A stretch of 64,000 nucleotides of DNA from Calamus simplicifolius (taxonomy: Eukaryota; Streptophyta; Magnoliopsida; Arecales; Arecaceae), in contig UESW01004633.1 of assembly GCA_900491605.1 (NCBI GenBank), forward strand, positions 238,569 to 302,568, given 5' to 3'. The notes below the pieces were generated by a model, which did no database searches, had not been told where the DNA came from, and saw only the letters and a list, made by a program, of their open reading frames with translations. Numbering within the stretch: the first letter of the stretch is position 1; every line of letters starts with the position of its first letter. Both the position numbers and the translations under genes were made by a program. Of the stretch, positions 44,101 to 56,153 are shown piece by piece.

Positions 44101-46052
44101 TGTTTATTTCTAATTTATCTTTAATGGGGCTACTTCTATCTAACTGATGCGACTAAGACTTATATATAACTTGTAAAGATTTTGGAGACCTGCTATTTAA
44201 TTTTGTCAATGTCATGGACTTAAGTTAGAATACAACAACATCTAAAGGACTTGAGTTAGGAGCTAGATAAGGATTAAACTAAGATTTGTAAGATGTATAA
44301 CTATAGTAAGACTTATGCTCTATAAGGAGAAATTACACCATATCAAGTGATTCACATAGAGTGTGCACAATGACCTAAAAATGAAAGTAAGTAGATCTCT
44401 ACTTTCTCATTGTGTGAGACCTTTGAAGCAAAATATAGTCTCTTATGGTGACTAAAGTGACCTTGACCGTATTACAGAGAGGCACATTAATGATTACTAT
44501 TTTACTATGTTACCCATAGATCATGATTAATTCGATCTTATGGGATATATCTAGGAAAATAATTAGTTTATTTCTAAGTGGTACAAAGGCAAAGAGAATA
44601 TCATTTTGTTTACTTCTAAAGCAAGTGTTCATTGGTCAACTAATTATGCCACCTTATGTACAGATGATGAGATGGAAAAGCCAAGTATAACTCTATTAAG
44701 AAGGATTAAAGATACTTGGATGAATGTAACAAAGCAAATGTAGGGTACAATAAGACTTTTAAAAGGGCAGAAGCCAATATGTTATCCTTAACATGTGCAA
44801 ACTATAGAGCTTCCGAACTTTGTACTATTAAGTATTGAAGTGCTTACAGTTGCAGGGCCCATTACTAGTATGAATGTCTGCCAACAATGAATATATGGTG
44901 AGGATAACTTGATTGGTTCATCATGTGTGAGATATTGGCTCTGACTATGTTGGACTAGCCTAATCTGGATCCAAATCCTTTGGATTAGTCTCAAAAGACT
45001 ATATTGACTAGCCTAATCCATTTCTAGAATCACCAGATACAACCTCTGTAAACTATATTATCCCTTTTTCTTTTAAGAATGTGCATGTGTTTGCAAACGG
45101 GAAGAAGAATGGGATCGAAAACAAGATCTTCTTCTTCCTTTGCCATTCTCATATAGATTGAGTCCTAGTAGGATTGTGGATAAAGAAGATTTTATATTTA
45201 TGATTATTTTTTAATTAGCGACATCAATTGAGATCTTCAAGCTAGTGATCCATCCATTTTGTAAATCCCTATTTCTTCCTTAGTGTCATAGGTAAATCCA
45301 TGTACATTTGAGAGTCAGCCCCTTTCTAAATTTTGAAAATTTGTTTGGTGTTTTTATTAATTTATAAATTTCTTACAAAAATTATCTAATTTCTTATAAA
45401 AATTACCTTTGAAATAAGAATTTAAAGAATAGTTATAAAATTAAGTAAACTCATCATTGATAAAAGGTCCTAACTTTGCTACTAATTGTTGTGCATTTTC
45501 TTCCACCATATACCGCAGATTAGTAATTTAAGCAATGGTTGAAGCCACTCACTTATTTCTTATAGTTATGAACCTTCAATAATTACTTAAGATATGAGTA
45601 TTTATAATAACAACAACAATATTGGCCTTCAAAGCTATCTGTCCATTCTGTACCCTTTTGAATATCTTATATTTAACCTACCATACAAAATGATCAAAAC
45701 TCCATTATAATAATGTGCCAACAAGCTTGCTCTTCTTTGATGCTACCAGTTATCTTCAACTTGCCTACCACCAACATTGATCTTATTGGGTCTAAGCTTT
45801 GAAACAATGATCCTAGTTACAAGGATTCATCGTGGCTACCCGAACCTAGCTATGAGATTGAGCTGCAAACTAATTGATAAAATACATTTATCTAAAAAAT
45901 AACCCAATAAGACAAATGAAAAGCAGGCAAAAAAAATTGTAATGCACTAGAAATTGGGCTACTCCATAATTGCCATGAAGGACTTTCTATATAATAATAA
46001 ATTAATAAGTAAATTACAATGCATAAAGAAATTAAGTATTAACCTTTTAAGC
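44101..46052. other. AT-rich intergenic DNA
   Basis: Nearly 2 kb without a supported gene. Short open frames are scattered and uninformative. CTAGCCTAATC-GGATCCAAATCC phrases near 44952-45025 are repeated a few times, perhaps from an old LTR. Confidence 0.45.
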
Positions 46053-46400
46053 TTTGTTAAGTTTTGCTATGCTATTTAAAAGAAATTTGGCCTTATTTGG
46101 TTATAGGAAAATGAGCGTTGAAATTAGAAATTCTTGGAAAAGAAAAAAAATACTTTTTATTTAATTGAAGCTTTTAAAATGGTCCATGAAAAAAGAAAAC
46201 TCTCTAAGGAAAACTATTTCTTATATCCCATAAAGGAAGTGACTACTCATGAAAAATGAATAAGTCTTTTTTTTATAAGTTAAAAAATTGGCTAAAAGTA
46301 TTTTTCCTTCAAAAACATTCTTAAGCCCTTAAATAAAACAAAATGAGTTTTTTAATTCAAAATTTCCCATACATTATATTATAATTAAATAATTATAATA
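46053..46400. repeat. Inverted arm B, partner at 32668-33010
   Basis: Reverse complement of arm A by eye, from AAGTTTTGCTATGCTATTTA to CATACATTATATTATAATTA. The outer side is a long AT run (46380-46500). Confidence 0.75.
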
Positions 46401-47354
46401 TATTATAATATATTTTTCACTATTATTGTAATATATTATATTATAATCATGTAAATTTATAATGCTAAATTATATTATATTAATATGAGTCTAATATTGA
46501 AGCATTTTTTTCTTAATAATTAAATTTGACTGGTTTGATCCAACCAAACTTTTATATATTTTTTTTAGAGATTTATATAACATTCTTTACTCACTTCATC
46601 AGAAAGCATGTCGGTAATCAGACATTAGCCACTCACAGAAAGATACTTCTCAAGCTTTTTTTTTTTCCTATGGCCATTCAAATATATCAAAACTACACAT
46701 AGAGAATCTACTTCTTAAGAATTTGTTTCTTAAGCATGCACTTATTAAGAATCCATTTCCTCAACATTAACTTTTCATTTCTCAAACGCGGCATTTATGA
46801 AAAAAAAAAAATGAGTTCTTTTTTTTTTAATCTCAATTAGTGATAGGCTTCTTTCAAGCTTACAAAAAGAGCCCGGCAATTAGAGTCAAAGCACATCAAA
46901 CCTGGAAGAAATTTCTCTCTTTTTTTCTTATCTTTAAAATTTTAATTTTTAATATCTTTAAAATTATTTTTTGATATATTTAATAATTAAACATGATTAA
47001 TAATGCTAAAAGCTTGATTTTGTCATATTTTTAAAAAGTTTATTCTTTGTATCTTTTTCTTTATCGAATGAAATAATATAACTAATTAATAATCTTTAAA
47101 TTTTGAAATGATGCATTATGAAGATTTATGGAATGATCTTTTTCATGCAATAATATATTTAAAAGACTTTGCCTAGAGAGGCTTCATTTGGTATTTTTTA
47201 AAACCTTTCCATCAGAGGCATCGACTCAAATCATTACCTAAATTTAATTCCTGCGTATTGGTTACCATCTTCCTCTGACCAGACCCATAATTTGTCTGCC
47301 AGAGACCTCTTCGTGAAATTAAATAATTATATATGTTAATTAAATAATCATAAT
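46401..47354. other. AT-rich intergenic DNA
   Basis: Low-complexity TATAAT runs at 46380-46500 and several poly-T runs. No gene or element recognised. Confidence 0.45.
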
Positions 47355-47538
47355 AAATATATATTATTATTTATTTTTATTTTTATTTTTTTTGGTACAA
47401 GCGGGCGATCACACAAGTCTTGTGAGAATCAGCCCAGATAGATCCAAGTATAAAATTTGCTGTAAAAGAAAAGGCCTGGTATCGCCCGGCCTCCAGATCC
47501 ATGAATCATCATGCTAGGCCACTGAAGTAGCCACCAAT
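47355..47538 (-). mobile_element. L1-type LINE 3' end with A-rich tail
   Basis: Minus strand, in continuity with the LINE coding sequence at 50791 after removing the hAT-like element. It ends in an A-rich tail (47355-47393, T-rich on the plus strand). The 3' untranslated part is about 145 bp. Confidence 0.7.
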
Positions 47539-47559
47539 TAGGGCTGAAAACGATCGGAT

Positions 47560-47885
47560 ATGGATCGGATAGTAGTATATCTGCATTTATATCCATATTT
47601 TTTAACGGATACGAATACGGATACGAATACTAAACGGATATTAAAATTCATATCCATATTTATTCTAAACAGATACTGATACGAATCGGATATCAAGTAT
47701 ATCCATATTTATTATATACGGATACGGATACGAATCAGATATCCAGCATATCCATATTTATTATATACTGATACGGATACGAATCGGATATCCAGCATAT
47801 CCATATTTATTATATACGGATACGAATCGGATATCAAGCATATCCATATTTGTTATATACGGATACGGATACGGATATGAAGATA
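47560..47885. repeat. Left subterminal GGATACGAATCGGATATC array
   Basis: Several tandem units of about 55-60 bp with GGATACGAATCGGATATCCA, GCATATCCATATTTATTATA and TACGGATACGG. The right end has matching TATCCGTATCCG motifs (50595-50770) in opposite orientation. Confidence 0.88.
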
Positions 47886-48494
47886 GAAATTTCTATGATC
47901 TCATAATGGTATTATATGATGAATAGTTGTGAAAGAGTTAATAAATAGAGGAATACTAAAGAAGCCACTAAACTCCCTACTGTCTACCACAAGAACAAAA
48001 CATAGGCAATAAGAATATGGCTACATAAATGTTCTCTTAAGAAACTTGAAAGAAGTTGAAATCCACAACAAATCCAACTAAGCAACAATGTAATAGGACC
48101 TAAAATATTTGAGATGAAAATCATTAAGCATTGAGACAAGAATTTTTACGGAAATGTAGACATATATAAGAATTTGCAGTTCACTAATAAAAAAATGCAT
48201 AAATACAACAGAAAAGCAAATGTCAAGCATATTTTCTTGAGTACTACTAAGAAATATAAGTAGCATGTTTCTTAGGACTTACTAACATTGGTGTTATGTA
48301 CATAGCAAGTTCACCAAAGAATGGCAGGAAAGAAGCCTTGAATGTTTTGATCAAAGTGCTCAAACAATTACCAACCTGAAGAACACAAGGAACAAAAACA
48401 TAGGACAAGGTCAAGTTTTATATATATAAATGATCATATTAAGGGGCTAGGCTTAAAATAAGTAATTTGCCAAGCATCCACGAAGTATGATTTT

Positions 48495-48560
48495 TGAAAA
48501 TATATCACATACCTGATCAAAGACGTATGATTCTTGAAAATATATCACAGACCTTATCAA
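48495..48560. repeat. Short tandem duplication in the hAT-like element
   Basis: GTATGATTCTTGAAAATATATCACAGACC and a near copy lie side by side. Confidence 0.6.
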
Positions 48561-48717
48561 GGAAATGAATAAATATCCTCCAGGACGCTAGTAACTTATC
48601 GGATATAGGGACATAGTTTGAGTTGGCTCAGAAAGACATTATCAGCTGTTATTTTCTGATGGTTACAATTTGCATGCATCCGAGTCAGGAAATGCTATGA
48701 ATCTGCCTAACATCATG

Positions 48718-48835
48718 GCCCTTGGCTCAGATAAAGTGTCAAACATATGCTTCACAAATCACAACGGTTGCATTTAGAAATGCCCTCCAAGTCATGATTT
48801 CAATGTCAAACATATGCTTCACAAATCATAGATTG
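48718..48835. repeat. Block shared with the 7.3-kb hAT
   Basis: CCCTTGGCTCAGATAAAGTG, TCAAACATATGCTTCACAAA and GCATTTAGAAATGCCCTCCA match 13047-13190 almost base for base, including a partial second copy of the TCAAACATATGC phrase. Confidence 0.85.
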
Positions 48836-49732
48836 AAACAGAAAAATTTGATGGCACAAAGACTAGTAAATTCAAGGCTGTAACTAGAAAATCACCTTCT
48901 TTCTAGCTCACTTTCTCCCTGAAGAATGCCACTGGAACGCATCCAACACTAAAGAATTGCACCAATCCCTACATGAACTCTGCCATAATAGCTTCTCTAT
49001 TTTGCAATATTACTTGCAGCCCCGGCATAAGCTGAAAAGCATCATTTCATGCTGCAAGCTATAGAAAGTAAGGACTTCTGTCAAGATGTCCATTACCCAA
49101 ATTCCACTAACCATCCAAAAGTCTCCAGTTGCAGTAAACTATAATTTATTGCAGCTCAACTTGCAGCAATCCAAACAGAGCATTGCTTATCTCTACTCAC
49201 ATAATCTCGATAAATAATAATCTCTGTAGCCACCAAAAGCTCACCTTGCTCGTAAGCAGTCTACTAATTCAGAACATCAATTTTCAGTAACAACAATACC
49301 AGAAACACCATAAAACTAGAAAGCCAACCTAGCCTGATTACACTGCACACTTCAGTCCAGCAGACAAAGAAATCAACATCAAACACCTCCGGCCACTGAT
49401 CAGACAAGCCCAGTAGCATCCTTTGCCATTAAAATGAATCAAAGATGGCAACTCTAGGTACAAAAGCAGGTAAGTTTCCATCACATAACTAAAGAAAAAG
49501 CTGTCACTTGTGAAGCAAAAAGAAACTTTGACTTGCGAAGCCTTTCAGATCATCTACAGCCAAATCATCAAAAAAGGCTTTCGGAACTCATTTTGAATCA
49601 TTTGAATGCAAATAAATCATCAAGCTAAAACAATATCGAAAACAGAGCACCTTTGGCTGATGATCATCGTCCTGTTGTCACCGCTCGCGGGAGGAGAGGC
49701 TAGACGAAGGCTCGAGGACGGCTCTCACGGAG

Positions 49733-49918
49733 ACGACAACCAGCTTCTCCGACCGACTCCTCCTCTAAGCACACCACCACCAGTGGTCCTCGACCTTTGC
49801 GGCTTGCGAACAAAGGCAGATATGTCGCTAAGGAGGGCGGTCCGGTGGGAGGAGATGAAGGCGGGGTTGCAGGGGGAAGAGACGAGGAGGATCTTCGGGT
49901 GGGGAAGAGTTGCCATTC
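49733..49918 (-). pseudogene. Candidate captured first coding exon (plastid-targeting-like)
   Basis: Minus strand ATG at 49916 opens MATLPHPKILLVSSPCNPAF, a Ser/Arg/Pro-rich and acid-poor N-terminus like a chloroplast transit peptide. Just before it is a pyrimidine-rich stretch and AG. The frame is open for about 60 codons until a GTGAGAG donor-like site at about 49732. GC content is far above the surroundings. The protein is not recognised. The same bases give long open frames in other phases because of the GC bias, so the reading chosen here is an inference. Confidence 0.4.
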
Positions 49919-50064
49919 CCTTATCACAGGGCGAGAGGCGAGAATAAAGAGAATAAAAGTAGAAGTAATTGTTATATAATGGGAAGGAGGTCGAGAATAA
50001 TGAGGGAGATCAAAGTCATCTATTAATTCAGAGGATGATGCAGGAATAATCTAAAAGAAACCAT

Positions 50065-50158
50065 GAAATCATTCTCTCTCTCTCGTCCGATTCCTCCGCC
50101 ACTCTCTCCCTCTCTGAGTCTCTCTCCCTCCCTTCCTCTCTCTCTCTCTCTCTCTATG
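50065..50158. repeat. (TC)n microsatellite
   Basis: TCTCTCTC runs interrupted by CCC and GAG at 50074-50155. Open frames across it are artefacts of the repeat. Confidence 0.8.
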
Positions 50159-50186
50159 AAATTGGGAAGGATCAAGGAAGCTCACC

Positions 50187-50490
50187 TATTGGCTGTTGCA
50201 GATGCGGCAAAGATTAGGGGAAGGAAACGCAGACTCTTCGTGACACCTCCTCCTCGACCGTCGCGTGGCACCGTCTCCTTTGCTGCCTCCGTCTCCTTCG
50301 CTGCCTCCGCGGATCGCTCCCAGGAAGTCTGGACGTGGAAGACAAAGAAAGAACTGAGCGGGCTATGCCAAAAAAAAAAAATGAACGAAAGCCTTCTGCA
50401 GTTCTGCCAACCAAAACGAACGAAAGCCTTCTGCCAACCGCACCGATGTGTCGATGAATCATGCCTTCATGCGTCTCTTCTCTCTCGCCG
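50187..50490 (-). other. Candidate captured 5' untranslated exon
   Basis: GC-rich region on the minus strand ending in AATAG|GTGAGC at about 50187, a good donor, upstream of the candidate coding exon on the same strand. The stretch between them (49919-50186) would be the first intron and includes a (CT)n microsatellite. Evidence is composition and splice-like signals only. Confidence 0.3.
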
Positions 50491-50790
50491 AGCGTTTTGA
50501 TTTTATTTTTTTAACTTAAAAAAGTTGTCGCCCGGGCCAGCCCGGTGCCCAGGCTTTGTTTCGAAAATTCAAAATATTAACCAATCCTGATACAATAAAA
50601 CGGATATCCGTATCCGTATTTAAAAATATATATAAATTTGTATTCGTATCCATATCCGATTATCTTTTGGATTAGATATCCGAATTCATATCCGAATCCG
50701 ATTAAACTACAAAATAAATATCCGAATTTGATATAATTCGAATACAGATACAGATACAGTCAGAGTTTATCCGACCCGTTTTCAGCCTTA

Positions 50791-52375
50791 CACCCAATCC
50801 ACCGCTGAATTGGCTTTACGATATATATGACGGATCGGGCGCTATCAACCTCCTACAGGATAGACTAAATGTCTCTAATAATCGGATTAGTGGGGCAATG
50901 AGAGCAATTCTCCTTCCGCAGCCAGGAAATGACTGTCATAGAATCATCCTCGATCATGAGCCTATAAGCATGAAGAATCCGAGTGGCATAAAAAATACTT
51001 GTCCAAACAGCATAAAGCTCGGTCATAGGGACAGAGGAGTCGAGAGTACCAAAACCTCCCGCCGCCAGCAAATCCCCTTGAGTCCCATGGATGATAAATG
51101 CAGAACCAGCAGCTCTACCACGGACACTACCATCGAAGTTGATTTTGACAAACCCTGGAGGGGGGCTTCCAGGAAATGAAAACCGTATGTCGGTTCGCTG
51201 TCGAAGCAGAGGGGATCCCCAGAGGCCATAGGAATCAGAACCAACCGCAGTGATAGCACGGGCACAATCTACTGTCAACGATCTAATCTTCCGAACAATC
51301 ATATGAGAAGAAATAATGTCATCCATGAAGATGAGCTGATTCCTCAACATCCAGATCTGATATGTCGTGGCAGCCCAAAGACCATGCTTTTGCTGAGAGC
51401 CCCTCCGGAGATCACGAAGGAAGGAAGAGCGTGGGGAGCCCATGTCATCCAATCTGCTAGAATAACCCACCAAATACCATATCTGTCTAGCTCTGGGACA
51501 TATGAAGATAGCATGGTTAGACGACTCCTCCTCCAGCCCACGCAAAGGACAAATCGGTTGGATAGGCAGGCTCCTCCGAGAGAGAAGGGCACACGTTGGA
51601 AGGCAGTCCCACAGGAGCTTCCAAATAAATAACTGAACCCTGGGAAGGATAGGAGGCTTCTAGATCCAAGTAGCATCCTCCGCGCACTGAGACTGAGGCC
51701 TGAACATCTTCATAAGGTCCCTAGTGGGTGCCCTAGAAAGACAGGATCTCTGCAAAAGCCTGGAGTCATATAGGTGCCCAGGTATAAGAGGCATCAAGAG
51801 AATCCACCGAGAAGCTCCTCATTGAAAAATCGGGTCACCGAGGGGATATGCTAGGCAAGGGGATCAGAGGAAATCAAATCCTTAACCCTTAAACTGGAGG
51901 GGGTCTCAACATTAATAAAAGAGGGCCACCGAGAAAAAGGAAGCTCAGAAATCCAAGTATCCTGGATAACATCAATCAAGGATCCATCTCCAATCATCCA
52001 AGAGATATTATCCAGGATAGACTAACCATACCGATAAACCTCCTTCCAAAAGGAGGAACAACCCCGAGACGACAAAATGAGCAAGCCGGATGTCCAATCA
52101 CCATACCTCGCTCGCATCAGAGAGCTCCAAAGACAATGTGGCTCCATAAGGAATCGTGAAGCATGTCTGGCAAGAGGAGCTTCTCTTTTGACAATCAAAG
52201 ACAGGATCTTGAGACCATCTTCTTGGATAGGCATACATATCATGTCCCAGGATAAAGATGAATACTATGACCATCTTGCATAGAAGCCCATAGAAAATCT
52301 CTGAAGCATCTCTCGATCCTCTTAATACAAGTAATTGGGATGGCAGCGTTCGAAAGAAGATACATGGGAAGAGAG
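50791..52375 (-). pseudogene. L1-type LINE ORF2, 3' part: RT C-terminus, zinc region, RNase H
   Basis: Minus strand. At the far end (52022-52375) lie pieces of the region after the RT, then a zf-RVT-like segment with SSNHAIFICPRARQIWYLVG (about 51475-51535). The RNase H domain follows: FVKINFDGSVRGRAAGSAFI (first Asp in FDGS, about 51130), then AAGGFGTLDSSVPMTELYAV (Glu in TELYA), then RLMIEDDSMTVISWLR (Asp). The open frame 50865-51545 covers most of it. An RNase H after the RT is common in plant L1 elements. The copia at 52381 splits it from its RT. Confidence 0.85.
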
Positions 52376-53705
52376 GAAAGTGTTAGGAATTGTATCATAA
52401 AGCCAATCATTTGATGATTGTGCTGATGTAAATTGTATATAAATTGATATATTAATAAAAGTTATTTGGCAGTTTATTCATTACAAGAACATCTTTTTAA
52501 AACTCCTAATAGTAATGAAGCCCTCAGGATCTTCCTTCACGATAAAGGAGGATTTATCTTTGAAGGTCCTTAAAAGAGTTCGCGACCAAATGATATACTA
52601 TGACAGGGCCATAGTACTATCAATATAGGACGTTGTATATCATATTTGTTGGTTGTCCTCTTAACAAAGAAGTGTAGAGATACTGGTATGACATACAGGT
52701 GAAAGTGTAGGAGTACATTTCACCGAACGTGACTCATTTCCGGATACTCTACTGTCAAGAGTTAATCCGAAAAGATATAGGTATAAGTATCCTTCAGACC
52801 TGAAGATCACAACCAGTGGCTTACAAGAAACTCATTGTACTTAGGTGCCGGACCACCTGGATTTCTAATCCAGCTATGAAAGGTTACTGGGTGCAGTCAA
52901 GTACTTATGGTAGTCAGTTGTGGATCAAGATGAAATTTGACCTATCCCGTTAAAAGGAGAAATGCTTGTGTTTCAATTTAGCAAGACCTTGGCCAAGGCA
53001 CTTCATGTGAAAGTCACATGATCACTAAAATTGAAATCACTTTATGGATTTGCTGTTAGAGTTGACAGGCTCTTAAGCCATCCTTAGCATTTGTGGTCAA
53101 GAGGATGAATTATACGGTAACTGTTTCTTAGGGTTCTTGGAGTTTGCTCGGCAACTCTTCGACCTATCCGGACGTTGGGTTCCATTGCTAGATGGGCACA
53201 TCGATTAGTATAGAAATTTGTTTCTATGCTACCGGCTTAGGTTCGAACCTAGAGAGTCATACGCATAGAAGTTTCCTAGGATGATCTATTTGCTGATCAA
53301 CGATTGAGAATCGTATATGATTTAATTAATCAATTTGATTGATTGAATTATCTCAATTGGATTAAGTACAAGTGAATAAGATTCAATTTGGTTTAAGTCT
53401 ACTAGAAGGACTAATCAATTTCAAATATTGATTTGAAATTAGATTTGATTTGGATTTAAATAGATTCAGGATTAGCCAAATTTGATTTGGGCTAGGACCA
53501 TGATCTATATTGGTTTAATCCAATAAATTCAAATTAGCTTAAAACCAAAAATCCAAACCCCATGTGTGAAAAAGGTTTTCTCGCATGATGAGATAACTAA
53601 AATCTCATCTCATGAGAAATTAAATTCTCATGCAGAATTTAATTTATAACTTTTAGTCTTCTTCAAATGATTCCCAAATTCAAGAAAATAAATTTTGCTA
53701 AAAGG

Positions 53706-54007
53706 TGCCTCTTTGGAAGAGCACTCCACACAACTCTCCGTGCATTGACAAGTGTGTGAATTAATATGCCTCTTTGAAAGAGCACTCCACACAACTCTCC
53801 GTGGACAAGTGTGTGAATTAATGTGCCTCTTTGGAAGAGCACTCCACACAACTCTCCGTGCATTGACAAGTGTGTGAATTAATGTGCATCTTTGGAAGAG
53901 CACTCCACACAACTCTCAGTGCATTGACAAGCATGTGAATTAATGTGCCTCTTTGGAAGAGCACTCCACACAACTCTTCATGCATTGATAAGTGTGTGAA
54001 TTTAATA
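53706..54007. repeat. 61-bp tandem repeat, five copies, 5' LTR
   Basis: Units starting TGCCTCTTTGGAAGAGCACT begin at 53706, 53767, 53824, 53885 and 53946; the second has a 4-bp deletion. The 3' LTR has only three. Confidence 0.95.
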
Positions 54008-54078
54008 TGTCTCTTTGGTTTTCACAAAAACAGTGGAATTCTAAATGTTAGAATTCAATAGGCTGGCTAATATGAAAC

Positions 54079-54087
54079 TATAAATAG
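54079..54087 (+). promoter_or_regulatory. TATA box, large-LTR copia
   Basis: TATAAATAG, conserved at 61679-61687 in the 3' LTR, just downstream of the 61-bp repeat. Confidence 0.65.
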
Positions 54088-54630
54088 AGGACATCCTCAC
54101 CAATAAAAAAAAAACACAAGATCAAAAGAGATCAAAAATTCTAAACAGTTTGTTACAGTTCTAAGAGTTAGAACAGAAAATTCTGGTGTGATTTTAGTGT
54201 TAGCAAAAGCTTGGTGGATCTTGGAGGAAGATTCAAGTGGAAGAATTCAAGATCAGCAAAATTATTTTTCCGCGAGCTAGCACTCCCGGAATCCGATCAT
54301 TCGGACGTGGACAATACTAGAGGCCGGACGATTGAACGGCTGCAGAGCACAAAGGATTTACCTACTATTCTTAAGGTAAGTGATTTGATCCTTAGATCTT
54401 AAGGCAGGCTTCAAGATGAGTAGTATGACTTCTCATCTTGAAGATTAAGATATGATCTTAATTATTTAATTTATATGCAATACTTAGATCAAACGATCTT
54501 ATAATATAAGGCAAAGATATGATCTTGATGCATGTTAGAAAGATTAATATGTAATCTTTAAATTTCTACATTGATAATTGTTATCAAATTTTAAAATATG
54601 CATGCCTAGGGGATTAACTCTCCCAACAAA

Positions 54631-54642
54631 TGGTATCAGAGC
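54631..54642 (+). promoter_or_regulatory. Primer binding site, large-LTR copia
   Basis: TGGTATCAGAGC two bases inside the 5' LTR end; initiator Met tRNA type. Confidence 0.92.
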
Positions 54643-56153
54643 AATGGTTTCTTATTGATCTAATTTATTGCATGTAAATTAATGTTCTTATTAATTATGT
54701 AATTATGGCTAAAACTAATCGCAAGGCTATATGGTCATAGATGGATTGAAAATTCAAATTACCCATTCAATGAGGTATTCTGTGACATATTGTCATGCTA
54801 TTGTTTTATCATTGATGCTTAATCCAAATATAATTTAAATTGAGCTTATGCATCAAAACATAGATATGATATATGATGGCATGATGTCTATGTTATGAAA
54901 TACAAATATTTATGAGAGTCTAATTTGAATGTCAAATGTTAATTCATAATCTCTTTAGATATGATCTAAATATAGGAATTATGAGTAGTAACATAATACA
55001 TGTGATGCCTGATTGAAATATATTTAATCTTTTGGGTTAGCTAAATCGGGTCCATAAAGGGTTAGACCCTAAGGTTTAAATCAACTGAACTAAAAGAGTA
55101 TTTGAACAAATCTAATTAGATTAGGTTAAGAATGCTCTAAATCAAACAATAGTTGTAGTTGATCATGTCCTTCTCTTTGATTAAACCAAATGAAAGTAGA
55201 TTAGGCTCCGTGGTTGAGCATGAATCTCTTAGATGGTCAAATCAGAATTGGTTAACCATATGATGTCAAGGTGAGTTGGCAAGTTGCTCTAGGATCAACG
55301 ATCGAATGGTTTTTAATTGGGAGCTACTCGTATTGATGCGTCTTTAACGAGTTAATGGCATATCCCTCCCATCGATCTCACTCACCTAGTCAATGTGGTG
55401 AACCATTTATGATTCAAATCATTTACCTGATTCGGGTTGACCCATGCCTGTAAGGAAATCAGTCTGACTGATTTAGTGCCACTTAACCTGACTTAATCTT
55501 GTTTCATTCTACCCATTTCATACATTCAGTGGGAGAACTTGATTAGTCAATTTATCTTCAAATTATAAAATCCTCTAAAATTATTAGGTCCTTAAAATGA
55601 AATAGTTATATGATAACTAGATCATAGCCTCCCATTAAGGTGGGTGATAATGAGTCCGATGTCTTGATAATCATTGGAGGCACTCCATGCCTGGTGCTTG
55701 TCAACCATTGGAATTATCATTCATTATATGATAAGTCAACGTAACTATTAAATAGACAGTCAGGTGAGCCGAGCTTCACTCGGGCTTGGTTGTCTATTGA
55801 TAGGTTACACTGATTATATCATTTAATGGTTGGACCTAACCAGAACTTTCAGTGGAGGCACTCCATGCTGCTGAAGAGGTACATGGGGCAAAACTGAACA
55901 CTAAGAATTGTTTTGGAAATAATTGGTTTTGAACCTACTCTTAGATGCATATGGGTTGGCCAAGCTTCACTTGGGCCTGTATGTAGTCTATGTAGATCTT
56001 AGTGCCCGCTAAAGAATTAAGAATAATTCTTCGAATTGGGGTATAGAGGCTGCCAATTTAAACAAATAGTGGAAGAATCTTTAGACTAAAGTCTAAGTCT
56101 TTAAACTGAATCAATTTATATACTAATAAACTTTAGTTTTCCTTATTAAGAAA
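54643..56153 (+). other. Long leader of the large-LTR copia
   Basis: 1.5 kb with no supported ORF before the gag ATG at 56154. Just before the ATG lie TACTAATAA (56121-56129), CTTTAG (56131-56136) and CCTTATTAAG (56141-56150), which look like a branch point and acceptors. Confidence 0.6.

Larger units (their letters stand above)
47539..50790. mobile_element. hAT-like non-autonomous element, 3.25 kb, in the L1 LINE
   Basis: The left end reads TAGGGCTGAAAACG and the right end, on the minus strand, TAAGGCTGAAAACG, giving terminal inverted repeats with one difference. Subterminal GGATACGGATACGAAT arrays lie at both ends. Flanks are CCACCAAT (left) and CACCCAAT (right), an imperfect 8-bp duplication as expected for hAT after some decay. 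Removing the element rejoins the LINE. No transposase is seen; the interior seems to carry host gene sequence (49733-50490). Confidence 0.82.
52381..54628 (+). repeat. Large-LTR copia 5' LTR
   Basis: 2248 bp. Contains a five-copy 61-bp tandem repeat (53706-54007), TATAAATAG at 54079-54087 and a strong GTAAGT splice-donor-like site at 54376. Longer than the 3' LTR mainly because of the extra repeat units. Confidence 0.93.

Noticed and set aside
49606..49947. 113-codon plus-strand ORF in the GC-rich block
   Set aside because: GC bias opens several frames at once; the minus frame has transit-peptide character and splice-like borders, so I preferred it.
50063..50500. 145-codon plus-strand ORF starting in a TC microsatellite
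   Set aside because: N-terminus is Ser/Leu/Pro repeat from (TC)n; splice-like signals favour the other strand.
54211..54402. 63-codon ORF found in both large LTRs (also near 61796-62014)
   Set aside because: Conservation is explained by LTR identity; no recognisable domain, and the frame runs across a splice-donor-like site. Kept only as part of the leader-intron idea.
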